Part shown: positions 25,740 to 35,202 of the stretch, in pieces
Position numbering within the stretch: the first letter of the stretch is position 1
How the letters are laid out: each line of letters begins with the position of its first letter
Source: Aliihoeflea sp052435735
GTDB taxonomy: Bacteria > Pseudomonadota > Alphaproteobacteria > Rhizobiales > Rhizobiaceae
Length of the DNA: 64,000 nt
Assembly (NCBI GenBank): GCA_052435735.1
Contig: JBQVNB010000006.1
Coordinates: forward strand, 62,001-126,000
Direction: 5' to 3'
Made by a program: the position numbers and the translations under genes
Notes under the pieces: model-generated
Seen by the model: the letters and a program-made list of their open reading frames with translations, nothing else
Told to the model about the DNA's origin: nothing
Database searches by the model: none

Positions 25740-27880
25740 CGTCGCGCCTTGCCCTTCTTGCCTCGGCCATCTGCCTTGCAACCGCCGCGCCGGCGGGTGC
25801 GCAGTTCTGGAACATCAACGGCGACACAGGCTCCGTGCAGACAACAGGCGCGGTCGCCTCGCCGCCATTTTCGGCCGGCGAACAGACCTCGTTGCCCGAA
25901 GCGCCGCTGGTCGCCCAGGCGCCGGCGCCTACACCGCCGCCCGACCAGCCGATGCCGACCGTCGACGAATCGGCGCTTCGCTATTTCGCGCGCCAGGGCG
26001 ACACGCGCAGGCTGGAGATCGAGATCGCGCGCCTGCGCGCTCTTTATCCGTCTTGGACCCCGCCGGCCGATCCGCTCGCGGTTCCGCTGAGCGTCGACGA
26101 GCGTCTCGAGGCCGTCTGGCTTCTCTATTCGCAAGGGCGCCTCGCCGAAGCGCGGCAGGCGATCGCCGAGCGTCAGATGTCCGAGCCGCAATGGCAACCG
26201 CCGTCCGACCTTTTGGACCGGCTCGCCGTTGCCGAGGCGCGCGAACGGCTGGTGAATGCGTCCAATCTCGACCAGTACCAGACGGTCGTGCGCGTCGGGT
26301 CCGAGAATCCGAGCCTGTTGACCTGTTCGGAGGTCGACGTGCTCTGGCGCGTTGCCGAAGCCTTCGCCATGACCGAGCGCCAGCCGCGCGCGCGCGATGC
26401 CTACCGCTACGTCCTGACTACCTGCGACGCTCCGCAGGAGCGCCTGGCGACGATGCAGAACGCGGCGCAGCTTCTATCCTCCGATCTGCGCGACGAACTC
26501 CTGACGCTGGAGCGTTTCGGCGACGATGGCGCCGGCGAGTTCGCGCCGGTGCGCGACGATCTCGCGCGCGACGCGCTGGCCGCCGCCGGCGAAGACGCTT
26601 CCGTGACCGCCAGCGCCGAAGACATCGCACGCGTCGAGCGGCTGGCCGGCGAAGGACCGAGCGCGAGCGACGCGCGGCTGCTCGGCTGGTACTATCTCGG
26701 CCGCGACGACGCCGAAGCGGCGGAACGATGGTTCCGCATGGCCTTCGAGGCTGAAGCCGAGGGCGATGCGGCCGAAGGGCTCGCGCTCGCGCTGATCGAA
26801 CGCGACGCGTTCGCGGAAGCCGAGGACGTCGCCTTTCCCTATCGCGACGAGAACGACGACCGGCGGCAGGTCTATCTCGCCGCAGCGGCCAACCTTCTCG
26901 CCGTCGAGCCGCGCGTTGCGCTCGCGCCCGACATTCTGGCCCGTATTGTCGGGGAGGTGGTCGAGGCCCGCAACGCACCGGCCGCCCAGCAGCTTGGCTG
27001 GTACGCGCGCGCCTACGGCCAGCACGAAACCGCCGGCCAGTGGTTCTCCACCGCCCTCGGCTTCGATCCCGACGACGAAGCGTCCGCCTACGGCCTCGCT
27101 TTGACGTATCTGCAGCTTGGCGACACGGCCGGCCTCGCGGAAGTGAAGCGGCAATGGACCGGTCGGTCGGACAGGATCGCGACGGTCGGAACGCCGCAGG
27201 CCGAGCCCGCAGCGCCGGCGCCTCCACCGCCCGCTCCGGGCGGGGCGCAAAACGTCCAGCCCACCCAGCCGCTTGCCTATGCGGCAGCGCCCGTCCGGCC
27301 CGCCGCGCCCACGATCATCGTCGAAGCAGAACCTCGAACCGCAGTGCCGGCGCGAACGCGCCAGAGTTCGGGATGCAGCGCCTCGACCGATCCGCGCGGC
27401 TTGGCGCCGCGCGCCGCGCTCACCCTCGGCTGGTGCCTGATGGAGCTCAACCGTCCGCTCGAAGCTGCCCGCGCCTTCGGCGTCGCACTGCGCTCGGACA
27501 GCGACACGGCGCGCGATGCGGCCTATGGCCAGAGCCTTGCCTATCTGCGCGCCGGGCTGGTCGACGAGGCCGCCGTGGCCGCCACCGCCGCGCCGATGAA
27601 TTCCGAGCGCAGCTCCGAACTGCAGGCGAGCATTCTCGCTGAACGCGCGCTCGGCGCATTCGAGCGCCGCCGCTACGCCGAGGCGCTGATGGCGCTCGAC
27701 CAGCGCGCGCAGATCGCCGCGGAACGCAACGATTTGATGGTCCTGCGCGGCTACGCCTATCTCAACCTCTACCGAACCGAAGATGCGAGGCGCGTCTTCC
27801 AGTCGGTCGCGGGAACGGGCAGCCGCGAAGGCCTGCGCGGCCTCGCCGCCGTCGACGACCAGATGAATTCGCAGCGATGA
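25736..27880 (+). CDS. bcsK: Exported TPR protein of the cellulose operon (BcsK-like)
   Basis: A 714-residue secreted protein: signal peptide (LALLASAICLATAAPAGAQ), a Pro-rich spacer, then helical TPR/Sel1-like repeats from about 75 to 480 (for example LLGWYYLGRDDAEAAERWF and LGWYARAYGQHETAGQWF), a low-complexity Ala/Pro segment (about 483-540) and a second TPR block to the end. There is no BcsC-type outer-membrane barrel. Position after bcsZ and ATGA coupling fit the TPR gene that stands in for bcsC in type III (Agrobacterium-like) cellulose operons, named bcsK. It would be a periplasmic scaffold for glucan passage; the name is by context. Confidence 0.7.
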   Translation: MTSRLALLASAICLATAAPAGAQFWNINGDTGSVQTTGAVASPPFSAGEQTSLPEAPLVAQAPAPTPPPDQPMPTVDESALRYFARQGDTRRLEIEIARLRALYPSWTPPADPLAVPLSVDERLEAVWLLYSQGRLAEARQAIAERQMSEPQWQPPSDLLDRLAVAEARERLVNASNLDQYQTVVRVGSENPSLLTCSEVDVLWRVAEAFAMTERQPRARDAYRYVLTTCDAPQERLATMQNAAQLLSSDLRDELLTLERFGDDGAGEFAPVRDDLARDALAAAGEDASVTASAEDIARVERLAGEGPSASDARLLGWYYLGRDDAEAAERWFRMAFEAEAEGDAAEGLALALIERDAFAEAEDVAFPYRDENDDRRQVYLAAAANLLAVEPRVALAPDILARIVGEVVEARNAPAAQQLGWYARAYGQHETAGQWFSTALGFDPDDEASAYGLALTYLQLGDTAGLAEVKRQWTGRSDRIATVGTPQAEPAAPAPPPPAPGGAQNVQPTQPLAYAAAPVRPAAPTIIVEAEPRTAVPARTRQSSGCSASTDPRGLAPRAALTLGWCLMELNRPLEAARAFGVALRSDSDTARDAAYGQSLAYLRAGLVDEAAVAATAAPMNSERSSELQASILAERALGAFERRRYAEALMALDQRAQIAAERNDLMVLRGYAYLNLYRTEDARRVFQSVAGTGSREGLRGLAAVDDQMNSQR

Positions 27881-27971
27881 ACCATGGCTCCATCGTCAAG
27901 CAGGACGCTCCGCGAGCGGGACCGTCCTGCGGCACGTCCACAATAAAAATCTGAATGGGGGAGATATCGCC

Positions 27972-28736
27972 ATGAACAACCCGCTCGACCTGACCGGCAA
28001 GGTGGCGGTCGTCACCGGTTCGACCCGCGGCATCGGACGCGCCATCGTCGAACTCTTCGCCGAACTGGGTGCCTCGGTCGTCGTGTCGAGCCGCAAGGCG
28101 GAGGTTTGCGACGCAGTGGTGGCCGGCATCGCTGCCAAGGGCGGGCAGGCGATCGCGGTTCCGTGCAACATCACGCGACGCGACGAGGTTCAGGCGCTTG
28201 TCTCGACGACCCGCGACAGGCTCGGCCCGATCGACATTCTCGTCTGCAACGCGGCCGTCAATCCGGTCTACGGGCCGCTGTCGCAGATGACCGACGAGGC
28301 CTTCGACAAGATTTTCGACGCCAACGTGAAGAGCAATCTGTGGCTGGCGAACCTGACGATCCCCGAAATGGCGGAGCGGGGCGGCGGCTCGGTGGTGATC
28401 GTGTCGTCCATTGCCGGCATCCGGGGAACCGACCGGATCGGCGGGTACGGCATCTCGAAGGCGGCCGACTTCGCACTGGCGCGCAATCTCGCCGTCGAAT
28501 GGGGGCCGCGCAACGTGCGCGTCAATTGCGTCGCGCCGGGCCTGGTGAAGACCGATTTCGCCCGCGCCCTGTGGGAAGACGAGGAACTGCTCGCCGAGCG
28601 CAACCGGACGACCCCGCTGCGCCGCATCGGCCAGCCCGGTGAAATCGCCTCGATCGCCGCCTTCTTGGCATCGGGCGCATCGAGCTTCATCACCGGCCAG
28701 ACCATCGTGGCCGATGGCGGCGTGACCATTGCCTGA
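27972..28736 (+). CDS. SDR family NAD(P)-dependent oxidoreductase
   Basis: A 254-residue classical short-chain dehydrogenase. Cofactor motif VVTGSTRGIGRA (about 14-25), the structural NAAVN (NNAG-like) near residue 95, catalytic Ser in VIVSSIAG and the YGISK Tyr-x-x-x-Lys pair, and the C-terminal TGQTIVADGGVTIA. The N-terminal LTGKVAVV start is standard. The closest family type is FabG/DHRS4-like, with no substrate indicated. It stands alone after the bcs operon and before a TRAP importer in the same direction, so it may act on the imported compound. Confidence 0.88.
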   Translation: MNNPLDLTGKVAVVTGSTRGIGRAIVELFAELGASVVVSSRKAEVCDAVVAGIAAKGGQAIAVPCNITRRDEVQALVSTTRDRLGPIDILVCNAAVNPVYGPLSQMTDEAFDKIFDANVKSNLWLANLTIPEMAERGGGSVVIVSSIAGIRGTDRIGGYGISKAADFALARNLAVEWGPRNVRVNCVAPGLVKTDFARALWEDEELLAERNRTTPLRRIGQPGEIASIAAFLASGASSFITGQTIVADGGVTIA

Positions 28737-29170
28737 GATCATTGCCGCACCGATGACAATATTGGTGGTTTCGATGGCGGCGAAATCGCAATCGAAGGAA
28801 TGAAAAGGATTGAAAACAACGTCCGGCGGGCGTGGCACGATATTGGCCGAAAGTGCCGAAGTTCATGCGAATTGCGCGCATTGTTCGGGCGGCATTCGAC
28901 AGATAACTGGCACGCCGTTGAAATTGATCGGGTTGCATTGAGCCGCGTTGGACAAAAGCTGGACGGGATGCAATGGTCGAAATGGGAGGAGTAAGGCGCA
29001 GACCGGGCAATTCCGCGGATGAATTTTCAAGCCGCCAAAGGTGTCGAGCCGCCACCGGCATCCTTCCGCCCGACGATTGCCATCCACATTGAGAGCTGCG
29101 TGCGACCGGGGAGGTTCGGTTCGATCACGCGGAATCCGACGATTTGGAAGACCACAGAGGAGGAGCATTC
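28737..29170. other. 434-bp intergenic region before the TRAP operon
   Basis: Noticeably richer in A+T than the coding neighbours and without a convincing gene. A 64-codon frame at 28800-28994 has no ribosome site or family resemblance. Two TGGCAC-N4-TTG strings (28833 and 28908) resemble sigma54 elements but are one base too short in spacing. The end carries the GGAGGAG ribosome site of the TRAP gene. The region is probably the TRAP promoter/operator. Confidence 0.5.
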
Positions 29171-30337
29171 ATGATCGGAATTTCATTGCGTTCCCGCACA
29201 GCGGTCGCGGCCGGCATTCTTTGCGTTTTCGCCGGAACGGGGCAGGCATCGGCGCAGGATATCGAACTGCCCGGCCAGCTTGCCTGGACCGCCTATGATG
29301 TCGGCTCTGGCGGCTACAATCAGGCGGTCGCCATCGGCGGCGCGCTGAAGAACGAACTGGGCATCGACCTGCGCGTGCTGCCCGGACGCAACGACGTTTC
29401 GCGTCAGGTTCCCCTGCGCCAGGGCCGCGTCCAGTTCTCCGCGACGGGCGTCGGCGCATCCTATCTCGCGCAGGAGGGTGTCTTCGAATTCGGCGGCGCG
29501 GATTGGGGCCCGCAGGCGGTTCGCCTGCTTCTGGCGGCCAATGGCGACGGCAATCTCGGCATCGGCGTCGCGGCGGATGCGGGCATCGAGACCATCGCGG
29601 ACCTGGCCGGCAAACGGGTCGCCTACGTCGTCGGCGCACCGTCGCTGAACGAGAACATCACGGCGATCCTGGCCTTTGCGAACCTGACATGGGACGACGT
29701 GGAGCGCGTCGAGTTCTCGGGCTTCGGCGCGGCCTGGGAGGCGATCATAAACGACCAGGCGGACGCGGCGTTTGCCGCCTCGACATCGGGCCAGGCCTAT
29801 CAGCTCGAAGCCTCGCCCCGCGGCCTGTTCTGGCCGCCTTTGCCGCATGACGACACGGAGGGCTGGCAGCGCCTTCAGGAACGGGCGCCGTTCTTCATTC
29901 CCAATGACGGCACCGAAGGCGCCGCGATGGGGGCGGACAACGTCAACGAGGCGGCGACCTATCCCTACCCGGTGCTGACGACCTATGCCGAGCAGGACAC
30001 AAGTCTCGTCTACAACATGACGAAGGCCATGGTCGAACTCTACCCGACCTATCAGGACAGCGCGCCGGGGATCAACGGCTGGGCGCTGGACAATCAGGTG
30101 TTCGCCTGGGCGGTGCCCTATCATGAAGGCGCGGTGGAGTATTTCCGCGAGGCGGGCGTCTGGACCGAAGAGCACGACGCGCACAACGACGCCCTGATCG
30201 AGCGACAGGGCGTCCTAGCCGCGGCTTGGGAGGAGATGCAGGGCGAAGAGGTCGCGGAGGCGGACTTCGAGGCGCGCTGGATGGAAGTTCGCGCCCAGAA
30301 GCTGGAAGAAGCCGGGCTGAGCGTGGTCTTCGAATAG
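29171..30337 (+). CDS. TAXI-type TRAP transporter substrate-binding protein
   Basis: A 388-residue periplasmic binding protein with a signal peptide (AVAAGILCVFAGTGQASAQD). It has the TAXI family traits: WTAYDVGSGGYNQAVAIGGAL (the T-x-x-x-G-x-Y-x-x-G/A pocket), LRVLPGRNDVSRQVPLRQGRVQFSATG in part, and DLAGKRVAYVVGAPSLNENITA. Ligand type is unknown; TAXI proteins bind amino acids or dicarboxylates. The ATG follows GGAGGAG. Upstream of the fused TRAP permease by 70 bp, with a small hairpin (AGGCCC/GGGCCT, 30358-30374) in the gap that could lower permease expression relative to the binding protein. Confidence 0.88.
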   Translation: MIGISLRSRTAVAAGILCVFAGTGQASAQDIELPGQLAWTAYDVGSGGYNQAVAIGGALKNELGIDLRVLPGRNDVSRQVPLRQGRVQFSATGVGASYLAQEGVFEFGGADWGPQAVRLLLAANGDGNLGIGVAADAGIETIADLAGKRVAYVVGAPSLNENITAILAFANLTWDDVERVEFSGFGAAWEAIINDQADAAFAASTSGQAYQLEASPRGLFWPPLPHDDTEGWQRLQERAPFFIPNDGTEGAAMGADNVNEAATYPYPVLTTYAEQDTSLVYNMTKAMVELYPTYQDSAPGINGWALDNQVFAWAVPYHEGAVEYFREAGVWTEEHDAHNDALIERQGVLAAAWEEMQGEEVAEADFEARWMEVRAQKLEEAGLSVVFE

Positions 30338-30407
30338 CCCAACGGCCAAGGAAGTGGAGGCCCGCGCGGGGCCTTCATTTGTCTGCTTCCAGCACGGGAA
30401 CCCTGCG

Positions 30408-32435
30408 ATGACCGGTCAGCATTTGACGGGAGGCGCCAAGAGCGCGTCTCTCGCGGAAACAGCGGTCCTGCAGGACCACGCGAAGGAAGAGATCGCCCAG
30501 GAGCTGCGCTATCGCCTCGTTCCGGGCTCGATACGCTGGGTGCTGGCGCTCGCGACGCTTGCGGCGATCGCGCTGGCCGTCAATCAGCTTTTCAACCTTC
30601 GGCTGCTGCCGACCACCATCCTCGATCCGCAATATCTGTACGTCCTGTCCGGCATCTTCCTGGCCATGACGTTCATCGCGTTCCCGGCATTCGCGGGCGC
30701 GCCGAGCCACCGGATTCCCTGGTACGACTTCATCCTCGCCGCAGCCAGTGCGGGCGTGTCGGGATATTTCGCCTACACGGCCCAGACCAGCCTTCTTCAA
30801 GGCTGGGAGTACGGCGCACCGCCGCTCGCGACCTATCTGAGCTTCGTCATGTGGGCGCTCATTCTCGAAGGCGCCCGCCGCACCGGCGGCCTCATCATCT
30901 TCGTGCTGGTGCTGCTGTTCTCGCTCTATCCGGTCGTCGCCGACAAGATGCCGGGCCCGATCTCGGGATTTCCGTCTCCGCTCAACGAGACGATCGCATT
31001 CCACATCATTTCCGCCGAAAGCTCGTTCGGCATTCCGATGCGGGCTTTCGGGCAACTCGTCATCGGCTTCATCGTCTTCGGGGCGGCGCTTCAGTTCACC
31101 GGCGGTGGCAGGTTCTTCAACAATCTGGCGCTCGCGCTCGTGGGCCGATTCCGCGGCGGCGCGGCGAAGGTCGCGATCTTTGCCTCGGGTTTCATGGGGT
31201 CGATGTCGGGAAGCGTCATCTCCAACGTGCTGACGACAGGCGTGGTCACGATACCTGCGATGAAGCGCGCCGGGTTTTCCGCGCGCTATGCCGCCGGCAC
31301 CGAAGCCTGCGCCTCGACGGGCGGGACATTGATGCCGCCCGTCATGGGCACGACCGCCTTCATCATGGCGTCGTTCCTCGGCCGGCCGTATGTCGAGATC
31401 GCCATTGCCGCCATCATTCCGTCGGTCCTCTTCTATTTCGCGCTGTTCGTCCAGCTTGACGCCTATGCCGCCAAGCGCAACCTCAAGGGCATGCCCGAGA
31501 GCGAACTGCCGACATTCCGGCAAACCTTCGCGGAGGGCTGGCAGTACATCGCGGTGTTCGCAGTCCTGATCTTCGTCATGATCGGCCTGCGGCAGGAAAC
31601 GCTGGCGCCGTTCTATGCGACGGCGCTGCTCCTGATCATCAACCAGATCTGGCCGTCGACGCGGCTTTCCATCGGCGGCTTCGCCGATCTGCTCGTCTCG
31701 ATCGGCCGTTCGCTCGCGGAACTCGTGGCGCTGCTGCTGGCCGTCGGCATGATCGTCGGGGCGTTTTCGGCAACCGGCCTCGCCGGCACGCTGGTCAACG
31801 ATCTCGTCTTCCTCGCCGGCGACGGAACGCTGACCTTGCTGATCATGGGCGCCGCGACGGCGTTCATCTTCGGCATGGGTATGACGGTCACCGCCTGCTA
31901 CATCTTCCTCGCCATCGTCCTGGCGCCGGCACTGGTGCAGTCGGGCCTCGACCCGCTGGCCGTGCACCTCTTCATTCTCTACTGGGGCATGGTGTCCTTC
32001 ATCACGCCGCCGGTCGCGCTCGGCGCCTTCGCGGCGGCGACGATCGCGGGCGTCAGCCCGATGAAGGCTGCGGCGTCGGCCTGTGTCCTCGGCAGCGTGA
32101 TCTACGTCGTTCCGTTTTTCTTCGTCCTCAATCCCGCGCTCATCGGGCAAGGCACGCCGCTCGAAGTCGGCGCGGTCTTCGTCACCGCCCTCGTCGGCGT
32201 CCTCTTCATCGGCTCCGCCGTTCAGGGATACATCGCGGGTCTGGGTGCGATACAGGACGGAGCGCCGGGCTACGCGATGCGGATCATGCTCGCAATCGGC
32301 GGACTTGCGCTGGCCGCACCGGGCGTTCAGAGCCTCGGGCTGTCGAACCTGGAAACTGCCGGGATCGCGCTCCTGATCGCCGCGCCGACACTTGTGATGA
32401 CGTTCATCCAGAACAGACGCGCCCTCCCTGCATGA
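30408..32435 (+). CDS. TRAP transporter fused 4TM/12TM permease (DctQM type)
   Basis: A 675-residue membrane protein in which the small DctQ and large DctM subunits are fused, the form that always goes with TAXI binding proteins. After a soluble start (about 1-45), some 16-18 membrane segments follow. DctM motifs include GAALQFTGGGRFFNNLALALVG in part, FMGSMSGSVISNVLTTGVVTIP in part, GTLMPPVMGTTAFIMASFLG and GMGMTVTACYIFLAIVLAPAL. It uses the sodium gradient for high-affinity solute uptake. The start at 30408 lacks a strong ribosome site. Confidence 0.92.
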   Translation: MTGQHLTGGAKSASLAETAVLQDHAKEEIAQELRYRLVPGSIRWVLALATLAAIALAVNQLFNLRLLPTTILDPQYLYVLSGIFLAMTFIAFPAFAGAPSHRIPWYDFILAAASAGVSGYFAYTAQTSLLQGWEYGAPPLATYLSFVMWALILEGARRTGGLIIFVLVLLFSLYPVVADKMPGPISGFPSPLNETIAFHIISAESSFGIPMRAFGQLVIGFIVFGAALQFTGGGRFFNNLALALVGRFRGGAAKVAIFASGFMGSMSGSVISNVLTTGVVTIPAMKRAGFSARYAAGTEACASTGGTLMPPVMGTTAFIMASFLGRPYVEIAIAAIIPSVLFYFALFVQLDAYAAKRNLKGMPESELPTFRQTFAEGWQYIAVFAVLIFVMIGLRQETLAPFYATALLLIINQIWPSTRLSIGGFADLLVSIGRSLAELVALLLAVGMIVGAFSATGLAGTLVNDLVFLAGDGTLTLLIMGAATAFIFGMGMTVTACYIFLAIVLAPALVQSGLDPLAVHLFILYWGMVSFITPPVALGAFAAATIAGVSPMKAAASACVLGSVIYVVPFFFVLNPALIGQGTPLEVGAVFVTALVGVLFIGSAVQGYIAGLGAIQDGAPGYAMRIMLAIGGLALAAPGVQSLGLSNLETAGIALLIAAPTLVMTFIQNRRALPA

Positions 32436-32477
32436 GAGAGTTGAGAGGGCCGCCGGGGGCCATTCTCTTGATACGGT

Positions 32478-33380
32478 TCAATCCGGCGCGTCGGGCGCGG
32501 AGGTCATGCATTTCTTGAGTTCCTGAATGAGACTGCCGGCGAAACTGGAAATGGAGCTGTCGCGCCGCGTGGCGAAATAGGTCTGAAAGCTCGTTTCCTC
32601 CTCGATCGGGATCACGGCAAGGCGCCCACTGCCGATATCGGCGACCGAGAACGTGTCGATGACGGCGACGCCCGCATTGCGTTCGACGAGCGACATCACG
32701 GTCGTGCCGAAGCGCGCGCGGATCGGGATGTTGTATTCGAAGCCGTGCCGCTCGAAGAGCGAGACCATGATGCGGCCGTAAGGGTCGTTCGGATCGATGC
32801 CGATGAGCGGGTAGCGGGCGATCTGCGCAACGGAAATGCTGGGCATCCGCGCGGCCTCGTGGTCGGGCGCGGTGATGAAGACGAGCTTGCCGGTCGCCAG
32901 CGGCTCGAAGACGAGCGAGGGGTGGTCGAGGCGGTAGCTCATCAGCGCGACCTCGCCGCGCGCCAGCATCAGATAGTCCACGGCTTCCTCGATCTTGATG
33001 ATGTCGATGTTGAGCCGCAGGTCGGGATAGCGCTTCTGCATCGCGACCACCGCGCGCGGGACCATGACGTTGGCGATCGAGGGCACCGATCCGAACTGCA
33101 GCCCGACATCCTTGCCCCGGGCGAGCCGGTCGATCGCAAGCTGGAGGTCGTCGATCTTGCGATGCACGTCGTTGATCTGCTCGAACACGGCGCGCGCCTC
33201 CTCCGCTGGTACGTAGCGGCCGCCGCGGCGGACGAAAAGCCTGATGCCGAGGGAGGTTTCCAGATGCTTCATCAGGCGGCTGATGCCCGGCTGCGAAACA
33301 TTGAGATGGCGTGCAGCCCCGGCGATGGAGCCCGAAACCATGATCGCACGAACCACTTCGACCTGTCGCAACGTCAGCAT
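32478..33380 (-). CDS. LysR family transcriptional regulator
   Basis: A 300-residue LTTR. Residues 1-60 are the winged helix-turn-helix: LTLRQVEVVRAIMVSGSIAGAARHLNVSQPGISRLMKHLE in sequence order; the rest is the two-lobed effector domain (starts DVGLQFGSVPSIANVMVP). Divergent from the tctCBA genes across 172 bp holding a LysR-type dyad, so it most probably controls them in response to the transported carboxylate. Convergent with the TRAP permease, 42 bp apart. Confidence 0.92.
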   Translation of the reverse strand: MLTLRQVEVVRAIMVSGSIAGAARHLNVSQPGISRLMKHLETSLGIRLFVRRGGRYVPAEEARAVFEQINDVHRKIDDLQLAIDRLARGKDVGLQFGSVPSIANVMVPRAVVAMQKRYPDLRLNIDIIKIEEAVDYLMLARGEVALMSYRLDHPSLVFEPLATGKLVFITAPDHEAARMPSISVAQIARYPLIGIDPNDPYGRIMVSLFERHGFEYNIPIRARFGTTVMSLVERNAGVAVIDTFSVADIGSGRLAVIPIEEETSFQTYFATRRDSSISSFAGSLIQELKKCMTSAPDAPD

Positions 33381-33393
33381 CTCGAGCCAACCT

Positions 33394-33406
33394 TAACCTG
33401 ATGTTA
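33394..33406. promoter_or_regulatory. LysR-type T-N11-A operator
   Basis: TAAC-CTGAT-GTTA is a perfect dyad with the T-N11-A form bound by LysR regulators. It lies 14 bp before the lysR start in the divergent lysR/tctC region, the usual place for the autoregulatory site. Confidence 0.5.
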
Positions 33407-33552
33407 TGTCATTCGACGATCTTGGTAATTGTGTTTGCACGCACGCTGCTTGTAAATGGCGGAACGCATGCGGCTAGCGGGAGGGCAAGTCCGCGCCTGC
33501 GTTGAATGCCGGGTTGCCGCATGGTGTCTCGTTGCCATTTGGGAGGAATGAA

Positions 33553-34545
33553 ATGATCCGTAGCATCGTAATGGCTGCCGGCCTGGCGGCCTCGGTCGGC
33601 GTGGCCGTCGCGCAGGACTATCCGGAGCGCGAGCTTCTGGGTGTCATCATGTGGGGCGCGGGCGGGGCGACCGATGTCGTCGCGCGCGCCGTGACGCCGG
33701 CCGCCGAAGAAGCGCTCGGCCAGAAGATCGTCATGCTCAACAAGGCCGGCGCAGCCGGCGCGATCTCGACCACCTATGTCGCCTCGGCCCCGTCCGACGG
33801 CTACACGATCCTCTTCGGCGCGGAGAACCCGCAGCTTCATGGCGTGATGGGGCTCGGCGAGATCGACTACAACCAGTTTTATCCGGTCAACATCCTGGGC
33901 CGCGGCGTCGGCGTCATCGTCACGAACCCGGATTCGCCGTGGGAAAGCTTTGCCGATGTCGTCGCCGATGCGCAGAGCCGGCCGGGCGAGATCAAGATGG
34001 GCTCGACTGGGCCTGGCGGCATTCCCTACGTCATCGGCGCGATGCTCTCGACGGTTGCGGATTACGAGGTGACGGCCGTTCCGTTCGATGGCGAGGGCCC
34101 CGGCCTGACTGCGCTTCAGGGCGGTCATGTCGACTTCATGCCCGTCGGCGCCTCCGCCGCAGCCGAATTGATCAAGGCCGGCACGGTCAAGCCGCTGGCG
34201 GTCTTCAATGCCGAGGAGATCGACGCGCTGCCGGGCGTACCGCCCATCACCGAAGACTATCCCGAGCTTTCCTCGCTGCTCCCCTGGGGCCCGTTCTATG
34301 GCGTCTTCGTCAAGGCGGACACGCCGGACGACGTCAAGGCCAAGCTCACGGAAGCGTTCAAGACCGCGGCCGACACCGACGCCTTCAAGACGCTCATGGC
34401 CGACCGCACCAACATCACGATGAACATATCAGGTGAAGAGGCGAACGCGTTTTTGAAGCAGTGGCAGTCCGCTACTGTCTGGACGCTGGCCGATGCCGGC
34501 GCAGTCGAGCGCTCGCCCGAGGAACTGAACATCCCGCGTCCCTGA
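33553..34545 (+). CDS. Tripartite tricarboxylate transporter substrate-binding protein (TctC)
   Basis: A 330-residue Bug-family periplasmic receptor with a short signal peptide (MAAGLAASVGVAVAQD). The fold markers are present: GVIMWGAGGATDVVAR, NKAGAAGAISTTYVASAPSDGYTILFG in part, the GEIKMGSTGPGGIPYVIG pocket and GHVDFMPVGASAA. Bug proteins bind carboxylates such as citrate, tartrate or aromatic acids; the ligand here is open. ATG at 33553 behind GGGAGGA. First gene of tctC-tctB-tctA. Confidence 0.9.
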   Translation: MIRSIVMAAGLAASVGVAVAQDYPERELLGVIMWGAGGATDVVARAVTPAAEEALGQKIVMLNKAGAAGAISTTYVASAPSDGYTILFGAENPQLHGVMGLGEIDYNQFYPVNILGRGVGVIVTNPDSPWESFADVVADAQSRPGEIKMGSTGPGGIPYVIGAMLSTVADYEVTAVPFDGEGPGLTALQGGHVDFMPVGASAAAELIKAGTVKPLAVFNAEEIDALPGVPPITEDYPELSSLLPWGPFYGVFVKADTPDDVKAKLTEAFKTAADTDAFKTLMADRTNITMNISGEEANAFLKQWQSATVWTLADAGAVERSPEELNIPRP

Positions 34546-34698
34546 CCCGGACGCAACGGCCTGTCCGCCGCTTGGCGGCGGACGGGTCGCTCGTTCGTGC
34601 CACGAGCGCGGACGGTGCAATGAAATCCCAGCAAGATCAGAGCGCCAGATGAACCTTGCGAGCGCTCGAAAAGCGGATGGCTGCCGCGGGAGGACCCC

Positions 34699-35202
34699 AT
34701 GAACGAGCCTGACCAGACCGGCAGCACCGCCTATCAGCGCGCGCCCGAGGGCGTAGCGCCCGGCAGCGCGATCTTCAATGTCCTCCTGGCAATCGCCAGC
34801 CTCGTCCTTGCCTATCAGGCGTGGTCGATCGCCGGCTTCAAGTCGCTGTCGTCGGCCGGCGTCTTCCCGATGCTGGCGACGGGAACGATGGTGTTGACCG
34901 CGATCGTCATCATCGTGAAATCGGCCCGGCGAGAGGGCGGCGGCGATGGCCGGCAGTTCTTCGGCGACGTGGTCTCGTTTCGCATCGTGGCGTTTGCGGC
35001 CCTGATCATCGGCTACATGCTCGCCCTTCAGCCGCTCGGCTTCATCGTCGCTTCCTACCTCTTCCTGTCGGCTGCCATGATCCTGCTCTACCGCAAGCGG
35101 CTCTTGCTGACGCTCGTGATCAGCGCCGTCTCGGTCGCCGTGATCTACGGCCTGTTCCGCTACGTCTTCGTCGTCGTTCTGCCGAGGGGAGCATTCTTCT
35201 GA
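34699..35202 (+). CDS. Tripartite tricarboxylate transporter small permease (TctB)
   Basis: A 167-residue membrane protein with four hydrophobic segments (for example FNVLLAIASLVLAYQAWSI and the YMLALQPLGFIVASYLFLSAAMILL region), the TctB layout with the typical LGFIVAS motif and RKRLLLTLVISA loop. It forms the membrane complex with TctA. The start has GGGAGGACCCC. Its TGA overlaps the tctA ATG by one base. Confidence 0.87.
   Translation: MNEPDQTGSTAYQRAPEGVAPGSAIFNVLLAIASLVLAYQAWSIAGFKSLSSAGVFPMLATGTMVLTAIVIIVKSARREGGGDGRQFFGDVVSFRIVAFAALIIGYMLALQPLGFIVASYLFLSAAMILLYRKRLLLTLVISAVSVAVIYGLFRYVFVVVLPRGAFF

Noticed and set aside
27900..27930. Hairpin after the bcs operon as a terminator
   Set aside because: 8-bp stem GCAGGACG/CGTCCTGC exists, but the loop is long and no T tract follows.
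28833..28921. Two sigma54-like promoters
   Set aside because: Spacing between TGGCAC and TTG is four bases, one less than needed; kept only as a possible operator.
28800..28994. 64-codon frame in the gap before the TRAP operon
   Set aside because: No good ribosome site, no hydrophobic or domain pattern, region looks like control DNA.
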